This document shows positions 1 to 12,374 of a DNA stretch of 25,000 nucleotides, piece after piece. Below the pieces are notes generated by a model. It was not told the DNA's origin, searched no databases, and saw nothing but the letters and a program-made list of their open reading frames with translations. Position 1 is the first letter of the stretch. The number at the start of each line of letters is the position of its first letter. This DNA comes from Theodoxus fluviatilis (taxonomy: Eukaryota > Mollusca > Gastropoda > Cycloneritida > Neritidae). Location: positions 127,501-152,500 of the forward strand of contig JAWQFJ010016308.1 of NCBI GenBank assembly GCA_034096865.1, in the 5' to 3' direction. The position numbers were made by a program, and so were the translations under genes.

Positions 1-3000
1 GGTGCTACCAAAACGATACGTCTACGTCGCCAAGATCGTTTAACATCTTTAACTACAGGCTGCATTTTGTCTCGGCAAAGATGACAGATTTCGAAGAAGC
101 CAAAGAGGACGAAGAGGCTTACTACGAGGGGAGACGGCGATCAATCACAACAGCAAAGCCCCAATGTTTGCATCTGTTTTGTAAAGCGCCTTTGTCTCCC
201 GCTAGATCGACACCAATTACTGTCACCGCCGATCCTACTATCACCAGAGCAAATTGCTATGTGATAATATGCTCGAGGCGATCGGTGCTTATCTCTCCAT
301 TGATGACTGGCGAGAGGGCAAGCGCTGCCGGGAAGGAAGATTGATACAACGAGAGTCAAGGATTGATTCCTAACGCTCGTCTCTCTATCTCGGCAACTCG
401 TCACCTAGGCTACACCAGGGCCAGTCAAGGCCGCACCACTCTACTCCACGGGGCCCAAGTCCAGGAGAACACGGGAGAAACAGGAAAGCCAACATCTGGC
501 AACAGAGGGTTTTCGAGGGAAATGTCGAGGATTGTGTCGCCCTCCATTGGACAAAGGCCGATAAATGACGTAGATTGAGCTCGAAGCGATGCCAGCCAAG
601 TGACCTCACCTTCTGTCCACTGGAGCTGTGAAGGAGTCAATGCATGGGTACCGGTGAACTCGCGACACCACATCTGTGCGAGACTGCAGCATGCCTTGCG
701 TTTGTTGCATTTCAAGAAGGAAGATCATGCTTATGATGGATCCATTAAACGGTTACGTAACGCTATCGATTTGCACATGCTGGCAGTCACGTATATCCAG
801 CTTGGTAAACTGGTAAACCAGAGATTAAGATCTAAAACGTATTGCAGTATATCTAGAATAATAGAACATTATTTCATACACAGACGCGTGAAGTTCGGAC
901 AACCGTCTTCGGCCCTCTGACAACCAGTTTCCCCAAAGGACGCCTACGAGTGACGCATTACCACCATTTCGCCTCTATGACGTGGCCGTTTTCATTAGAC
1001 CGGGGCTAATGACTGTGATAATTTTTCATTCAGGTGTCGAGGTTTATCAAGATCCGTGAAACTTCCGATACCAACGTGACATAATTCCCAGGACGGGTTC
1101 GCTAGCATTCCCCAACGCATTCCCACAGCGGAGAAGGAAGGAGGTCAGGGGTCACGTTACGCCCGGTTCTTCAAATGCGTTAATGAGAGAATTAGGTTTG
1201 GATGTCAGCTCATCTTCATAGCCACACAGATGGTGTGGAGGAAGAAGGTGTAAAATTTCAAATCAGGAGCTCGTTTGTTATTTCTCCGCAACATGACGAT
1301 GGGTGGGACAATCTGGGAGCGAAACCACAGACAAGACCGACGTGTCAATCTGTCAGCCCTGTCCACGCATCAATTATGGCTGCAGTCATGCGTGGCCAGG
1401 GCGATTTTCCTCGTCCCCGCAAAATGAAATTGGTCACCTTTCCCAAATGAAATCTGCCACATTATTTGTTTTGTCCATCTGTTGTTGGAAGCAATTAGGG
1501 GATTTGTAAAGGCGTCGTGATTGGTGTGAGGGGAAGAGGGTCCCTTGTCATCCACGGGAAGGACACCCTCCCTGTTTGTTTAGCCATGGCGGCCAAGCAG
1601 GAACAAACAGGCGCCTACGCCCAGCGCTTGCCTGGCTCTGGAGCCACTCGCAGGAGGTCAGGGGTGGCGTACAGCACAGCGGTTCTCATCAGGAAGACCA
1701 TTTGTCCACGTTCTGGGGAGATCCACCAGCCTTGCGGGCAGAACAATGGGCTACTCAATAGGGAATGGGCCAAGTCTTCGATGAATGGCTGTCCTACACA
1801 CCGAGTCATATTGGACCCCATCCGTCGGTGAACGGCGTTCGGGGTAGAAGTCGATTCGTCCCCGAGTTTTTCATAATGGCTATTTCAACACTGTTTGCAA
1901 GAGACAAATCCCTCTGTTCTTTTTCAAATCGCTTCTATTCGTGGTAGCCAACACGACAATAAAGAAAGCTCATGGTTTCCCAGTTCGCTGTAAACGACTG
2001 TCGAGATAATGCACAATGGCTTCACCAATCCCGAGTCGCATAAATCTGGTTTTTCGATCAGGTGCTGGTCTGCTTCGGACCATTTTCACTGAGTGGCTCA
2101 GACAGCGGCAGACGGTGAGATTGCGGAGTGGGGACAGCGAAATGACTATGCGACTCCATTCACCTCAGGCTGACCAGCTTGCAAGACCTGAAAAGCGTGC
2201 CAGAGAAAAGGGATGTGGTCGATGACTATCTGCATTTATCTGTACTTAATACGCGGGCAGTGAAAACGACATAAAGGCGGATTCGCGGCAGTTTCCATTT
2301 TCCCTTTCAGTGACACCTTCATCCAACCCGGAATGGTGTGCTGGGCATTCATAGCATTGACGAGGAAGCTGAGACCCAAACGTGTTTACCTCGTCGAGAA
2401 CCCTTTAAAGTCCTCTGTCACGCACAGCACAATAATGCTGTTCACCACTTTCCATTGTGAAACACGCACATTTATCAACATGCACAATAGAGCAACACAT
2501 GGAGCGACAGAGCAATAGTCAAACCATTGTCATCGCTTTGCACACCTGGTACGATGGGTTTTATAAAACTGTGTAGTACATGCAAAACACAATGAAACGG
2601 TGGACCTTGAAACCCTAGTTGGACCTTGACACGTACTAATACGAAATAAGTTCAGTTCTGCACCCTGGGTAGCTTCGACTGTGTCATAAGACCTGAGGAA
2701 AAGATCAATTTCGTTAGGTACAGTTCTCATTAATCGCGCTTATGTTACATACAGTATAGGCAGTAAAGACTCCACATTATAGCGCGAACTAAAATTTATG
2801 AATTGACAGTGTGTTATCTACATCTACACTTAAAATCGTCCAAACCACCAAGCAGCAATCATGAACTCCACAACCACCATTGCCACTCCATCCCGCATTA
2901 CTAAAAAACTTCCAGCTCCACAGCTGTACTCGTTCACTCAGTACGTTACAGAAACTCAATATATCGTCTTCAGCTTCGCCAGCACTGTAAATTCCACTCC

Positions 3001-3776
3001 GCCACTTTCCAATCCGTCAGGGACACACCGTCACGAATATAATGCCACCATCTTTCGCCAGAAAAGCAAATCCTCGACCAAAAGTTCCTTCCAGACACAC
3101 TGTATCAGAAAGTTTTTCTTTCCCGGTGCCGTTGCTGTATCCGGTAGCAACTTGACTTTCTGGGAGAGGGGTGCCCATCTGCCGCCAGGGAGGAAACTCT
3201 ACAAGGCACCAGTAGGAACGGAGGGCCAGAAGCAACATATGTTGTCAAACAGGGCGAGCTGAGGCAACAGCCCTAAGTGGCAGGGTAAATAGCAACACTC
3301 ATTTGGAAAGCAAGGGGACGGCTTGCTTTTAAGTTGTTTGTTGGTGCAGGGCTGTTGATGCAAGCTCGGTTCATCGCAACACAGGGGTCCGCTTTCTCGA
3401 GGCGAAAAAGTCCACAGACCCTCACGGGCAAGTCTGAATCTGGAATCTGGAAGGATGTATTCTTTTGATGCCTGCGCGCCCATTCGGCCGGAATCGCAAG
3501 AAAGACCTTGTTTTGTGGTTTATTTGTCAACTAAATTATTCATAGTACTATTCAAAATTTGAAAAGTACACGTGGCTAAGTGTACAAGAGATTGCTTATT
3601 GTAGGACGAATAAAACATTTCGGTACCTTGATGAGTCAGCTCGACATGAAGTTTACCTTCTCGTCGACTGAAATTTTTGTTGTCACAGTGTAATAGTACT
3701 TAAGGAGAAAAGGAATGACGACAGTGAAAACTGTATTTGGTTAAAATTTGCAAGTGCGCTAATATATTTATGTTTA
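1..3776. other. Non-coding, unique-looking sequence
   Basis: No microsatellite, transposon protein or conserved coding frame is visible on either strand. ATG-started frames are short. The two best are 1586-1831 (81 codons, start in a good Kozak context, gccATGG) and 2861-3262 (133 codons, A at -3). Neither has recognisable domains, a signal peptide or a convincing splice context, and frames of this size are expected by chance in 25 kb. Most likely intergenic or intronic DNA. Confidence 0.55.
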
Positions 3777-4340
3777 GATCTTTCATTTCTCTTTGTTTCT
3801 TTCTTTTACTTCTTTCTTTCAGTTCATATACACCTCTTCCCTCCCTCCTTCCCTTCATTCCTTCATTGCCTCTTTCTTTCAATGCCTACTTACTTTTTCA
3901 TTGCCCTCTTCCTTCTGTCTTTCCTTCCTTCTCCTCCACCTTCCTTCTCCACCTTCCTTCTCCTTTCATTGCCTTCTTTCTTCCTTCTTTCACTGCCCCC
4001 TTCCTCCTTTCACTGCCTACTTCCTTCCGTCTATTCTTCCTTACTGCCTCTTTCCTTCCTTCCTTCACTGCCTCTTTCCTTCCTTCCTTCATTGCCTCCT
4101 TCCTTCCTTCCTTCATTGCCTCCTTCCTTCCTTCCTTCACTGCCTCCGTCCTTCCTTCCTTCTCCACCTCCTTCCTTTCTTCACCGTCTCCTCCTTTCCT
4201 TCCTTCACTGCTTCCTTCCTTCCCTCACTGCCTCCGTCCTAAATTCCTTCCTTGCTCATTTCCTTCCTTCCTTCACTGCCCAGTTCCTTCCTTCCTTCAC
4301 TGCTGCCTCCTCATCCTCATCCTCATCCTCCATAACCCTT
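3777..4340. repeat. CT-rich low-complexity block with CCTTCC motifs
   Basis: The plus strand is almost entirely C and T, made of TTCCTT, CTTTCTTT and CCTTCCTTC motifs interrupted by short ACTGCC or ATTGCC words. It ends in repeated CATCCT near 4316-4330. Long frames open in all plus-strand phases because CT-rich DNA contains no stop codon. The polypurine complement could form triplex (H-DNA) structures. A regular 24-bp minisatellite forms the core and is listed separately. Confidence 0.95.
4044..4163. repeat. 24-bp minisatellite, about five units
   Basis: The word C/T-TGCCTC recurs at 4044, 4068, 4092, 4116 and 4140, exactly every 24 bp. The spacer between copies is built from CCTTCC. The next expected copy near 4164 is degenerate (CTCCACCTC). 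Because 24 is divisible by three, every frame reads as an eight-residue repeat (Ser/Phe/Leu/Pro-rich), which explains the long but meaningless frames across it. Confidence 0.9.
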
Positions 4341-4649
4341 TCTTTTCCTCTCATACTCATAAGATTCAATCATTCGCACACCCACGCGTGCTAACCATGT
4401 AACGTAAGCAAGTGGGGGAGGTTACGTCGCCGATACTCAATTTAGTCTGGCAATTTCTGCAATCACGAGCCAGTTCACGAGGCAGTGAGGCAGACCGTCT
4501 TTCTGCTTGCGCTTGCCTCTCTCTAATCTTTCCCGTAGATTGGATTTGAGACAACTGTAGCATGGAGTACACGCCGTGTAAGGATCGCTTCTACGAAGTA
4601 GACAAGCAAGAAAGGCAGCAACTTACATGCTCGCACACCGATTCCCAGT

Positions 4650-4650
<1 letters not shown>

Positions 4651-4697
<47 letters not shown>
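4651..4697. repeat. (AG)n microsatellite
   Basis: An uninterrupted AG dinucleotide tract of 47 bp. The flanks are unique, followed by purine-rich sequence (GAGGGCGAGGGAGAGGAGG) to about 4775. It is probably polymorphic in length. Confidence 0.98.
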
Positions 4698-4699
<2 letters not shown>

Positions 4700-4895
4700 C
4701 TACGCATGTTTGGGCGAAGATAGAGGAGGGCAGGGTAGTGAGGGCGAGGGAGAGGAGGAGAAGGCTAGGAAGAGTTCCCTCTCATTCGAAGTGCAAGTAA
4801 ACACTTTGATCGGCTGGTCGACAGCACATGTCTCTCACACATCTAGATGACTTCCATCTGAACCTTTGGCCTCAAACATTCACTCGCCCAATAAC

Positions 4896-5085
4896 TCTCT
4901 CCTCCAACCACTTCCCCCCTACCCACCCCTACCCGCCCTCCCCCTTCTTCCCCCAACCTCATCCTCGTCCTCATCCTCCCTGGTCTCAGTCCTGGCCCAT
5001 TTCCCCTCCTCCTGTTCAATTTTCACTCCTCGATCTCCCTCCTCATTCTGCATCCCTCATCTGGCTGTTCTCCTCCTGCAATGAT
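4896..5085. repeat. C/T-rich low-complexity block
   Basis: The plus strand is dominated by CCTCC, CCCCCTTC and CATCCTCGTCCTCATCC words. It opens overlapping proline- and serine-rich frames in more than one phase, the mark of composition rather than coding. No regular tandem unit is maintained. Confidence 0.85.
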
Positions 5086-8000
5086 TTCATGCTCTCGGGA
5101 GACCCTTGGCCACATTCCAATTTCTGCCCTGCCCAGCGTCCGAGCTGAAGAGCTCACTCGGCCGCCCTACAGACGAATTACTTCCACCGCTGTTTGTCTT
5201 CATGAGAGGCAAACACAGGTAGGTAATGAACGGCGTGCCAGCCATGAGCACCCTCAGAGCGAGACAAGGTCCCAGGGTTGAAGTTCTTCGCTGCTTCGAG
5301 GGGCGATCTGGAAAGACTGACAAGTTCTCTGACAGAGTGGTAATCTGGAAGCTGAGCTAGGAATGATCTGATTGTCACTGAAGTGGACGACATTGCCTCT
5401 TCGAGCGCAATCATTCCCCGCGTCTTCCTCTCGCTTGTCTTCACGTTCAGGTTTACAAGACGTGCACTGTTATTGAGATCCGCGGAACACAGTTAAAAAA
5501 TACAGCAGTCTCTGAGCCATGAACAGGCTCTTTCCCTTCAGCATGGACGTTATGTATTGAAATATAATTTATACAACTAAGACATCTCATTTGATGAAAC
5601 CCCTAGCTCCTGGAGGCGGCCGAAAGCAGCCTTTTATAACAATGTAATAGTGAATATTCATGACCTGAGCACGTTCCTTTCCCACACTTTAGTGTTTATA
5701 CGTGCAGATCTCTCTCTTTGTTATGCATTCAAACTGTTCATTGCTTCATCTGACTTCCGACGCAATTTTCACTATGTCTCCACAATAACAAGAGTTGCAT
5801 ACGTTGCTAGTAAACGCTCCTTACAAGAGTGGTTAGCATGGCTTGCTCTCACTCGTCACTTCCTTCCATTGAATTCCGTCAGCAAACACGGCAGTCCTAT
5901 CAAATACGCGTCCTGGACACAGGACAAACGTGACGCACCCAAAAGGTTAAGGAGCAGCAACCTCGCGGCGGCGGGATATCAAACACATTTACCTTGTCAG
6001 AAGTCGTCGCGGCGGTGGCTGGGGAAAGGTAGCACCATGTTAATCGTCTGCAAATGCGTTCCACCGACGCCCAATAACAGTCTGGGCTTCTACTCCAGCG
6101 CGACAGCCGCGGAAAAAAACACGGTTCCCTGGTCTCCCTACAAAGGCAATAAAGGCTCCATGCATTATCATCTCGCCTGCAACCGTGGGTTCGACGTGGT
6201 TCAAAAGAATTAGCGACTTCCGTGGAGACTTTGATGTGTCCAACCTTTACCCGCGGCCGCAGTTGGCCGTCGATGATGGAACTGCGTACAGATGTGGCAA
6301 GGCTCGGAAGAATCGTTTCCGCTCGAGCGAACCTTGTGTGCTCAAACATTATTCAGCCCTCGTTAAAAGAGATGCGCGGCGCGAGAATCAATCTCTGGAG
6401 AATTGCAACGTCCTTGCAGCACCGCAAACGTTTGAGATCGCCCGTCCGCAGGCGTTGTGATGAAGTGGCCGCACACCCAGATATACATTCGATTACCTGC
6501 ATCAAAAGGAGTTCGGGGCATTTATGGGGGCGCGACAGAGTTTTTATGTGACAAATAGCAGAATGATATGCTCTCTTTGAGTCTCCACGGCTCCAGCAAG
6601 TTATATGAGTGTAGTGAAGATTTCGGACCATCCAAGATCGATATGTGTTTACACTTGGCAGAAGATGCACTTGATATGATTTTTCCGTGGCGCAAGGGAC
6701 GAGCTTGTTTGATCCACACCGACTTCATCCCATAAAACTGCTGTAAAATACATCGTTTCAGGCAAACGAAAATACCGAATCAAAATGGTATTTCTTGAGA
6801 TTTTAAAGTACTGAGCTGATGAAATGTGAATTTCACTTTACGAAATTTACGAGTCCTGTGGCACGTGCGGCCTAATTCGTCGGAGGGACAAAAACTAAAG
6901 AAGGGAAGATTTTCACATTTCTAGAAATATAAGACAATTCAATCTTTAAAGTACAACATTACAGAACAAAATTCTATATTGAAATCGAAAACAACAAGGA
7001 TCTTAATCCCTTAAGCCATGTGCAAATCACACGAGCCCAAAGCACTGCAAGTGATTTCCGCTTCACGCTGCACGTGCGTTCCAGCAAACTGAGCGAGCAC
7101 AGTCACCAGACCCGAGGGACCAGGTTCGGCTTACGCATGGCTCTTTGGTCATGATGGATTACCATATTCCCAAGCCCACGAAACCAGCACGTCCAAATAT
7201 GAAAAATGACCACTTTTGAAGATTTTTTGCCCCCTTCTCCTCCCCCCTCCTTCATTTTTAATGCTTCTGACGTGTTTGCAGATCCCTGGGTTGAAATAAC
7301 CCCAGCAGGTCCCAAAGAAAATTTGTCATCCCGTTCAAACAGTCTCCCGCGCGGCCCGTCATTAATTTTGACGTCGGCAAATATGTCAAGAGATTTTACT
7401 CGAGGATGAAGACGGAAGAAATTCCCAGATTTGCAGCCGCCTGTTTATCGATGCAGGCCCTCGAGCAGACGGGCAGGCAAGGCAACAGGCACATTCTTGG
7501 AGCTTGTGTTGATGCTGGGCAGAGATGGGAGGACACGCAAGTCAATACTCCACCAGCCCCGAGATCAATTGGTCCAGGGCATGATGGGACTCCCAGTGGC
7601 TGCGCCCTCTTGAGGCGACTGCAGACCCTCTCAGAGAGTTGTCTCCTCTCCTTCAGCCAGGGGACGCAACTCGGGGAGGACCGGAAGTGGAGTCACAGGA
7701 GGTCAAGAGGATTGAGCTGCACGCGGTGGACGGCGATAGAGGAGAGATGATTCGAGACTGCAAATTTGCTTGGAGTGTCGTCTGACTTGAGACCGATTTT
7801 ATTTTGTGGGTGCTGGTGATGAAGTGCTGGTGAGTACAAGTAGGATCTGTGCAAGTATTCATGGGCAGCGTACTGAGAACCGGGTCATGCAAGCAAGCCC
7901 CATGACACTAAATGCAGCTCGTCTTGGATAACAGAAAAAAAATCTTAATTGAATTTGGTCAGTAAACCTCTTCACAGTATTCAACGGCCTCTTTCCTACC

Positions 8001-8568
8001 TTTCTGTGAGTACAGGAACTTGCTGAAGACCAAAATGTGTGCATTCGCGAATGTAAACGAGATCTGGGATAATGTGTATTCACTTGTGCACATATTTCGA
8101 CGCAAATTGTACACCAATGAAAAAAGTGGCACAATTCACCCTTCCTAAAACGGTCCCGATGAAAATTTCTGCTTGCAATTATATAAATTTTCATAAACAT
8201 ATACATGATTTTGTCGCTCGCTGGAGTCGGCACATACGTATGCCAATGCGCGGAGATAATAATGAAATGTCTCCCTCTTCGAGTTACACCTTTGCATGTT
8301 AATATGTAGCTGTTCTTGCATGTTACTACTGAAACACTTCCGATAAACGTCTGTGCCAAAGATCCGTACTAGGACCGAAAAACGCTGGGAATTTCCCGCG
8401 CTCTGCACTGCCCGAGCGAGGCCTGAGAAAGGCCATACTTCATGGCGCCGCGAAAAGGGCATGACAGGCAAAGGAGAGAACAAGGCACAGGTCTCAGGCA
8501 GCAGTCTCATGATTAACGACCACTCAACAGGTAACAATTGCACGTCTGCAGGCGAGATCAGCTTTCTT
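5086..8568. other. Non-coding, unique-looking sequence
   Basis: No tandem repeat or recognisable coding exon. The longest ATG frame (5650-6213, 187 codons) has no recognisable domain, and opposite-strand frames overlap it (5900-6349), as expected in GC-balanced non-coding DNA. A locally GC-richer patch with several CG dinucleotides lies at about 5930-6480 (CGCGGCGGCGGG near 5965, CCGCGGCCGC near 6251), but no promoter motif set could be tied to it. 6700-7000 is AT-rich. Confidence 0.5.
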
Positions 8569-8790
8569 TGCCCTACGCTGCCCGATCCTTCCTCTACCCT
8601 GCCACTTCCCCCTTGACCCTTTCCACAACCCCCTTCCCTCCATCCCACCCCATCCCCCCATTCAAACCTGACCCCATCTACATGATCACTGACTTCCTCT
8701 CACCTCAGGAAGCAGGTGGCACCTCCCTACCCCGACACACCTTCCTCTCTTCTTCGCCGCGTTCCTCAACCCTCCTCCTCTCTCACCTCG
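8569..8790. repeat. C/T-rich low-complexity block
   Basis: The plus strand is pyrimidine-rich, densest at 8569-8665 (CCCTTTCC, CCCCATCCCCCC words), with patchier CTCC motifs to about 8790. There is no stable repeat period. It produces chance Ser/Pro/Leu frames. Confidence 0.85.
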
Positions 8791-9423
8791 GATTCCAGGT
8801 GCGGCCACGGAAGGTGGGAGTGAGATGTGGGGGTTAGAATAATGCTGGAAGGGGTGGTTTTCTCGCCCTGGCTAAAGAGGATACATAGCGGTGAAGACGA
8901 GACAAAAGAGAAGAAATATTGCCACTGCACCTCGCACCCTCTACAAATGTGAATGGAGCAAATGAAGCGTGGTTGTTTTGTTTTTGCCTTGACACAGAAG
9001 CAGAGAGGACTTGAAGAAAAGGCAGGTGATGAAGAACTCTAAGTGGATACTAATGAAAAAGAAATAATAATTGATCATCATAAACTTTGAAGTGGTCAGA
9101 GATATCATCATTTGTAAAAAGGGGGATAAAATCTAGATGTCATGGTAAATCCATTGCACGTGGCCTTTATTGAGCCGATAACATTTTCTCCTTCACTTAC
9201 AAACAAGGTTACACGTATTTCATTATGGGTATTGTCCAAAGCTGGTAAGGCTGTGCACGTTTTTCTTCACATGAGAAAGCGCTGATGAAAACATATCCTA
9301 CAAGCAATACATTTTCGGTGACACTCACGGGAAGCGCTTGTAGACTGAAGATGAATTTCCAGACAAAGACAGGAGTATCTAGAGAGGGACAGAGTTCTCC
9401 GTAGAGAAAGGTAAAAAAAGATG
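8791..9423. other. Non-coding spacer
   Basis: AT-richer unique sequence between a pyrimidine-rich and a purine-rich block. No ORF, RNA gene or repeat is supported. A minus-strand frame (9757 to 9209) extends into it from the G/A-rich block but reads as proline/serine/threonine low complexity and is not accepted as a gene. Confidence 0.5.
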
Positions 9424-9720
9424 TGAATGGGTGTATGGTGAAGGAGGTCTTGGGCATCAGGTACAGAGTGGGAGATGCAGTGGGAGAAAAGGGGAGAGGT
9501 GGGATGAAGGAGTGTGCAAGAGTGGTTTGAGAGGGGTTGGATGGGGGTGGGGGAGTGGGGGTGGGGCGCCCTTCTGTGGGACTCGCGGACATGCCATCTC
9601 GTTGGAGTTGATTGATGACGCTAGGGCCCACGAGAAGGAGGGAGAGGAAGGGGGTGCGGGTGGGGGTACGGGCAGAGAAGATTTGAGGGTGAGGGTGCTG
9701 GGGCAGGAATGGGAGGGAAA
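9424..9720. repeat. G/A-rich low-complexity block
   Basis: The plus strand is purine-rich with GGGGTGGGGGAGTGGGGGTG at its centre (about 9543-9570) and GGAGGGAGAGGAAGGGGGTG later (about 9638-9657). Several G-runs of four or more sit close together, so G-quadruplex formation on the plus strand is plausible. Orientation is opposite to the C/T-rich block at 8569. Confidence 0.85.
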
Positions 9721-10788
9721 AATCTGTCAGAAGATCGATGTGCACGACTCCGCTCATTGTCCAGCTGTAAAAATCCCCTGCTGATTATCCGCCACCGCGA
9801 GCCCCTGTCTGTCGACGAGTTCCTGCATGTCCTGAAAGGACACTGAACTCCATTGCAGGAATTATCTCGCCATACGTCCCGGCCAGGACGTGCGAACTCT
9901 CAAGTCCCTTCGTTTGTGGTGCATGTTGCAGAAGTGTAGCTCAGATCGAGAGCAAAGACAGCTTTAGAATGAAAATTTTCGACACCATTTAACACTGTTC
10001 TGTATATCTCGTGAGAAATTTCAAAGTTGCATTTTCTCGGGGTCAACATCAGAGAAACATCTGATCCCAGGAACTCGATTGTCAGACATTGCCACAGCGG
10101 TCAGCAGAGTTAATACCAAAGACTCTATTCCTCTCGAGGTGAGGTCGAAGAACGCCAGATAAGGATACCGTCATGCTAGAATGTAATTTCCAGGCTCCTC
10201 GTCACAGGATGCAACATCAAAGCCGAGTCATCCTGTAACTAGACGATCAATACCACAATTACGCATGTGGAATGTCCACTGGTGGTGAAATGACGGCATT
10301 CAGCGGAAATTACATGTATCCCAGTAAGGAAGATATGTGGGAGCTGAAATCACTGTGTCCTTCTTCATCTTTCTGAACTACCTTAAACAATAGTTGCCGT
10401 GCACTGAAATTTCGAAGAGCACCAAACTTATTATCCTGGGATTCATTTGACTACAATAGCATTGCTGAGGAAAGATAGACCAGTAAACAACAATTTTTTA
10501 TCGTCTCATCCTTAGTGAACCGATCGGTGTATTTCACTAGACGGGATTACACGCCCAACAGCAGGTCGTTTTATTTCTCTTTTCCTTGACGTCAGTACAG
10601 GCTGATTGCGACGATTCCTCAAGTAACAACCAGCAATCGGTGCTTGATAATGTTCACATCGACACAAATTGACAATCAGGTGCGGATTCTTTTTGTGCGC
10701 TTTTTATGCGATCGCGCTTTTTGCCACAGACCACTTGCTCTGCGGTCGTGCGTGTTCGGGAAAATCCAGAAAACCCCGGGGGACCATT
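9721..10788. other. Non-coding with a few small inverted repeats
   Basis: Unique sequence. Small dyads are visible: GTCCT-GAA-AGGAC at 9828-9840, ACGTCC-CGGCCA-GGACGT at 9874-9891, and ACAGGATG (10204-10211) against CATCCTGT (10229-10236). These are short and may be chance. No coding frame of interest. Confidence 0.45.
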
Positions 10789-11307
10789 TTACTTCGCTCC
10801 ATCCCCACCCTCTCGTCCTCATCTAGCCTGGGTCTGTCGGGAAAAGGAATTCCATTGGCATCAATTCTTGGTGGCCTCTCTCCGCCCTCTCTTTCCCTCC
10901 CAGGTCTTTTTCTTTTTATCTTTTCTCTTCGGCTTTCATCCCTCCCCGTCGAACCCTTTCATGTGGCGTTATTAATCATAGCGGGCGAAACTTCATCAAG
11001 GCAACGGCGAGGCGATGTTGCACTCTTTCGCTGCACGCCTCTGGGGTGCGACTTACGTTGATGCCAGCTGAAATGGTCCCTCTGAGAGATCTCTTCAACC
11101 TCTCCGCATTATCTCCCCTTTCTTAGCCCAGGGGCCACGAGGGAGCGCGTAGTGGGATGGCCCATAATTGGCAGTCGACCTCACCGTTCCTCCAGCTACC
11201 CTCACCCCTGCAACTCCCCTCCCCCTTCCCGCTTTTATCCCCTACCCCCACCTCTCATCACCCCCACCCAAACCAGTTCCAGTCTCTATTCCCTCCCCTC
11301 CTCCAGT
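10789..11307. repeat. Two C/T-rich patches with a short unique spacer
   Basis: Pyrimidine-rich plus-strand sequence at 10789-10960 (CTCTTTCCCTCCC, TTTTTATCTTTTCTCTTC) and 11179-11307 (CTCCCCTCCCCCTTCCC, CACCCCCACCC). The spacer 10961-11178 is ordinary unique DNA. No period is maintained. Confidence 0.8.
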
Positions 11308-12342
11308 GTAAAAAAGGGGTATGCAGAGGGTTGCGATATTGATCAACAAATACCACTTCAATTTCCAATCATCACCCAATTTTGTGTATAATAAATCCTC
11401 AAACACGGCCCCGCTGAGAGTGGCTGCCGGTGAGGACCAGGGTCGAAAGTTGGTCGGGAAAGGCTCGAAGTCCAGACGGCGCTGAAGGGGTGAGGCCGAC
11501 ATACATATTTTCCATGCCATTTTCAGAACACTCCGAAAGGGTCCTTTCCCCCAAACGGTCAAAGATGAGCTGGGGCCCATCCCAGCGCTGGTGTTTATCG
11601 ACCTGGAAAAGTCACGTTCAAAGACATCAAGGAGTCGGGGAATCAGCCGGGTTGCATGTCGGCAAACATCTCTATCTCCGTTCAAGATCAGCTAGGAGAC
11701 TCTGGGGCAACACTGAGAGCAAAATTCTGTCGCCAGCGGGGACAGGGGCGGGGGACGACGCCTTTCCACAGCGGATGTCAAAGAAGAAAGATCCGAGTAA
11801 GAGAATGACCCCTTAAGGAAGACATGTTCATCAGATTGCAACCTTTTCGTCAAGTTTGAAATGGTTTTTTGCCCTGGTCCCACAGATTTGCCCCTTGCCT
11901 TTGTAACGAGATAAATATTCTTTGGGCCTTCCCAAGATAAAAATGAGCTTTCCTTATCGTAAACATGATGATGGAAGATTGAGAAAGCTCCTTTTAGGAC
12001 GATTATTATTTTGGGGGGCACGTCATAGACGTTAAATCAACACTCTCACAGTCGTTAGATCATGTCTTTTGCACTTCACACTATGCATGTATATCCTCGC
12101 ATCCGGGATATATAAAAATACATGGGAGTGCTTTGACAGTGAATCTTTGCATTTGAGATTTTTTCATTCTGTAACAGGGAGAATAAGAAAGAAATGAAAA
12201 AAAATGAGAACGCTGACATGATTATTTTGGGGGAAAAGTGAAAACTGGGATAAGATATAGAAGGCTGTTCAAGAGAACTGTACCAAACACAGTGAACGTA
12301 TATTGAATAGTGTGAATGAAACTGGTCGGCGTCTCTCAAATC
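11308..12342. other. Non-coding, unique-looking sequence
   Basis: Frames on both strands overlap without any recognisable domain (11430-11816 plus, 11685-11242 minus, 12021-11692 minus). Nothing supports an exon. It becomes AT-rich after 11820. Confidence 0.5.
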
Positions 12343-12343
12343 T

Positions 12344-12374
12344 GCGCGCGCACACACACACACACACACACACA
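12344..12374. repeat. (GC)n(AC)n short microsatellite
   Basis: GCGCGCG at 12344-12350 runs directly into about 12 CA units. The whole tract is alternating purine-pyrimidine and therefore Z-DNA-prone. Confidence 0.95.

Noticed and set aside
1586..1831. 81-codon frame with a strong Kozak context (gccATGG)
   Set aside because: Short, basic, no motif; ATGGCGGCC is also a common YY1-like word in non-coding DNA.
2861..3262. 133-codon frame with a fair Kozak context
   Set aside because: Length is compatible with chance in 25 kb; no domain, signal peptide or splice signal was recognised.
3737..4402. 221-codon frame and overlapping frames in the CT-rich block
   Set aside because: Open in several phases at once because the tract has no stop codons and its 24-bp repeat preserves frame.
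5650..6213. 187-codon frame with ATG start
   Set aside because: No recognisable domain, opposite-strand frame overlaps it, and the start context and neighbours give no support. It may still contain an exon, but nothing shows it.
9209..9757. 182-codon minus-strand frame
   Set aside because: Most of it is the complement of the G/A-rich block and reads as Pro/Ser/Thr low complexity.
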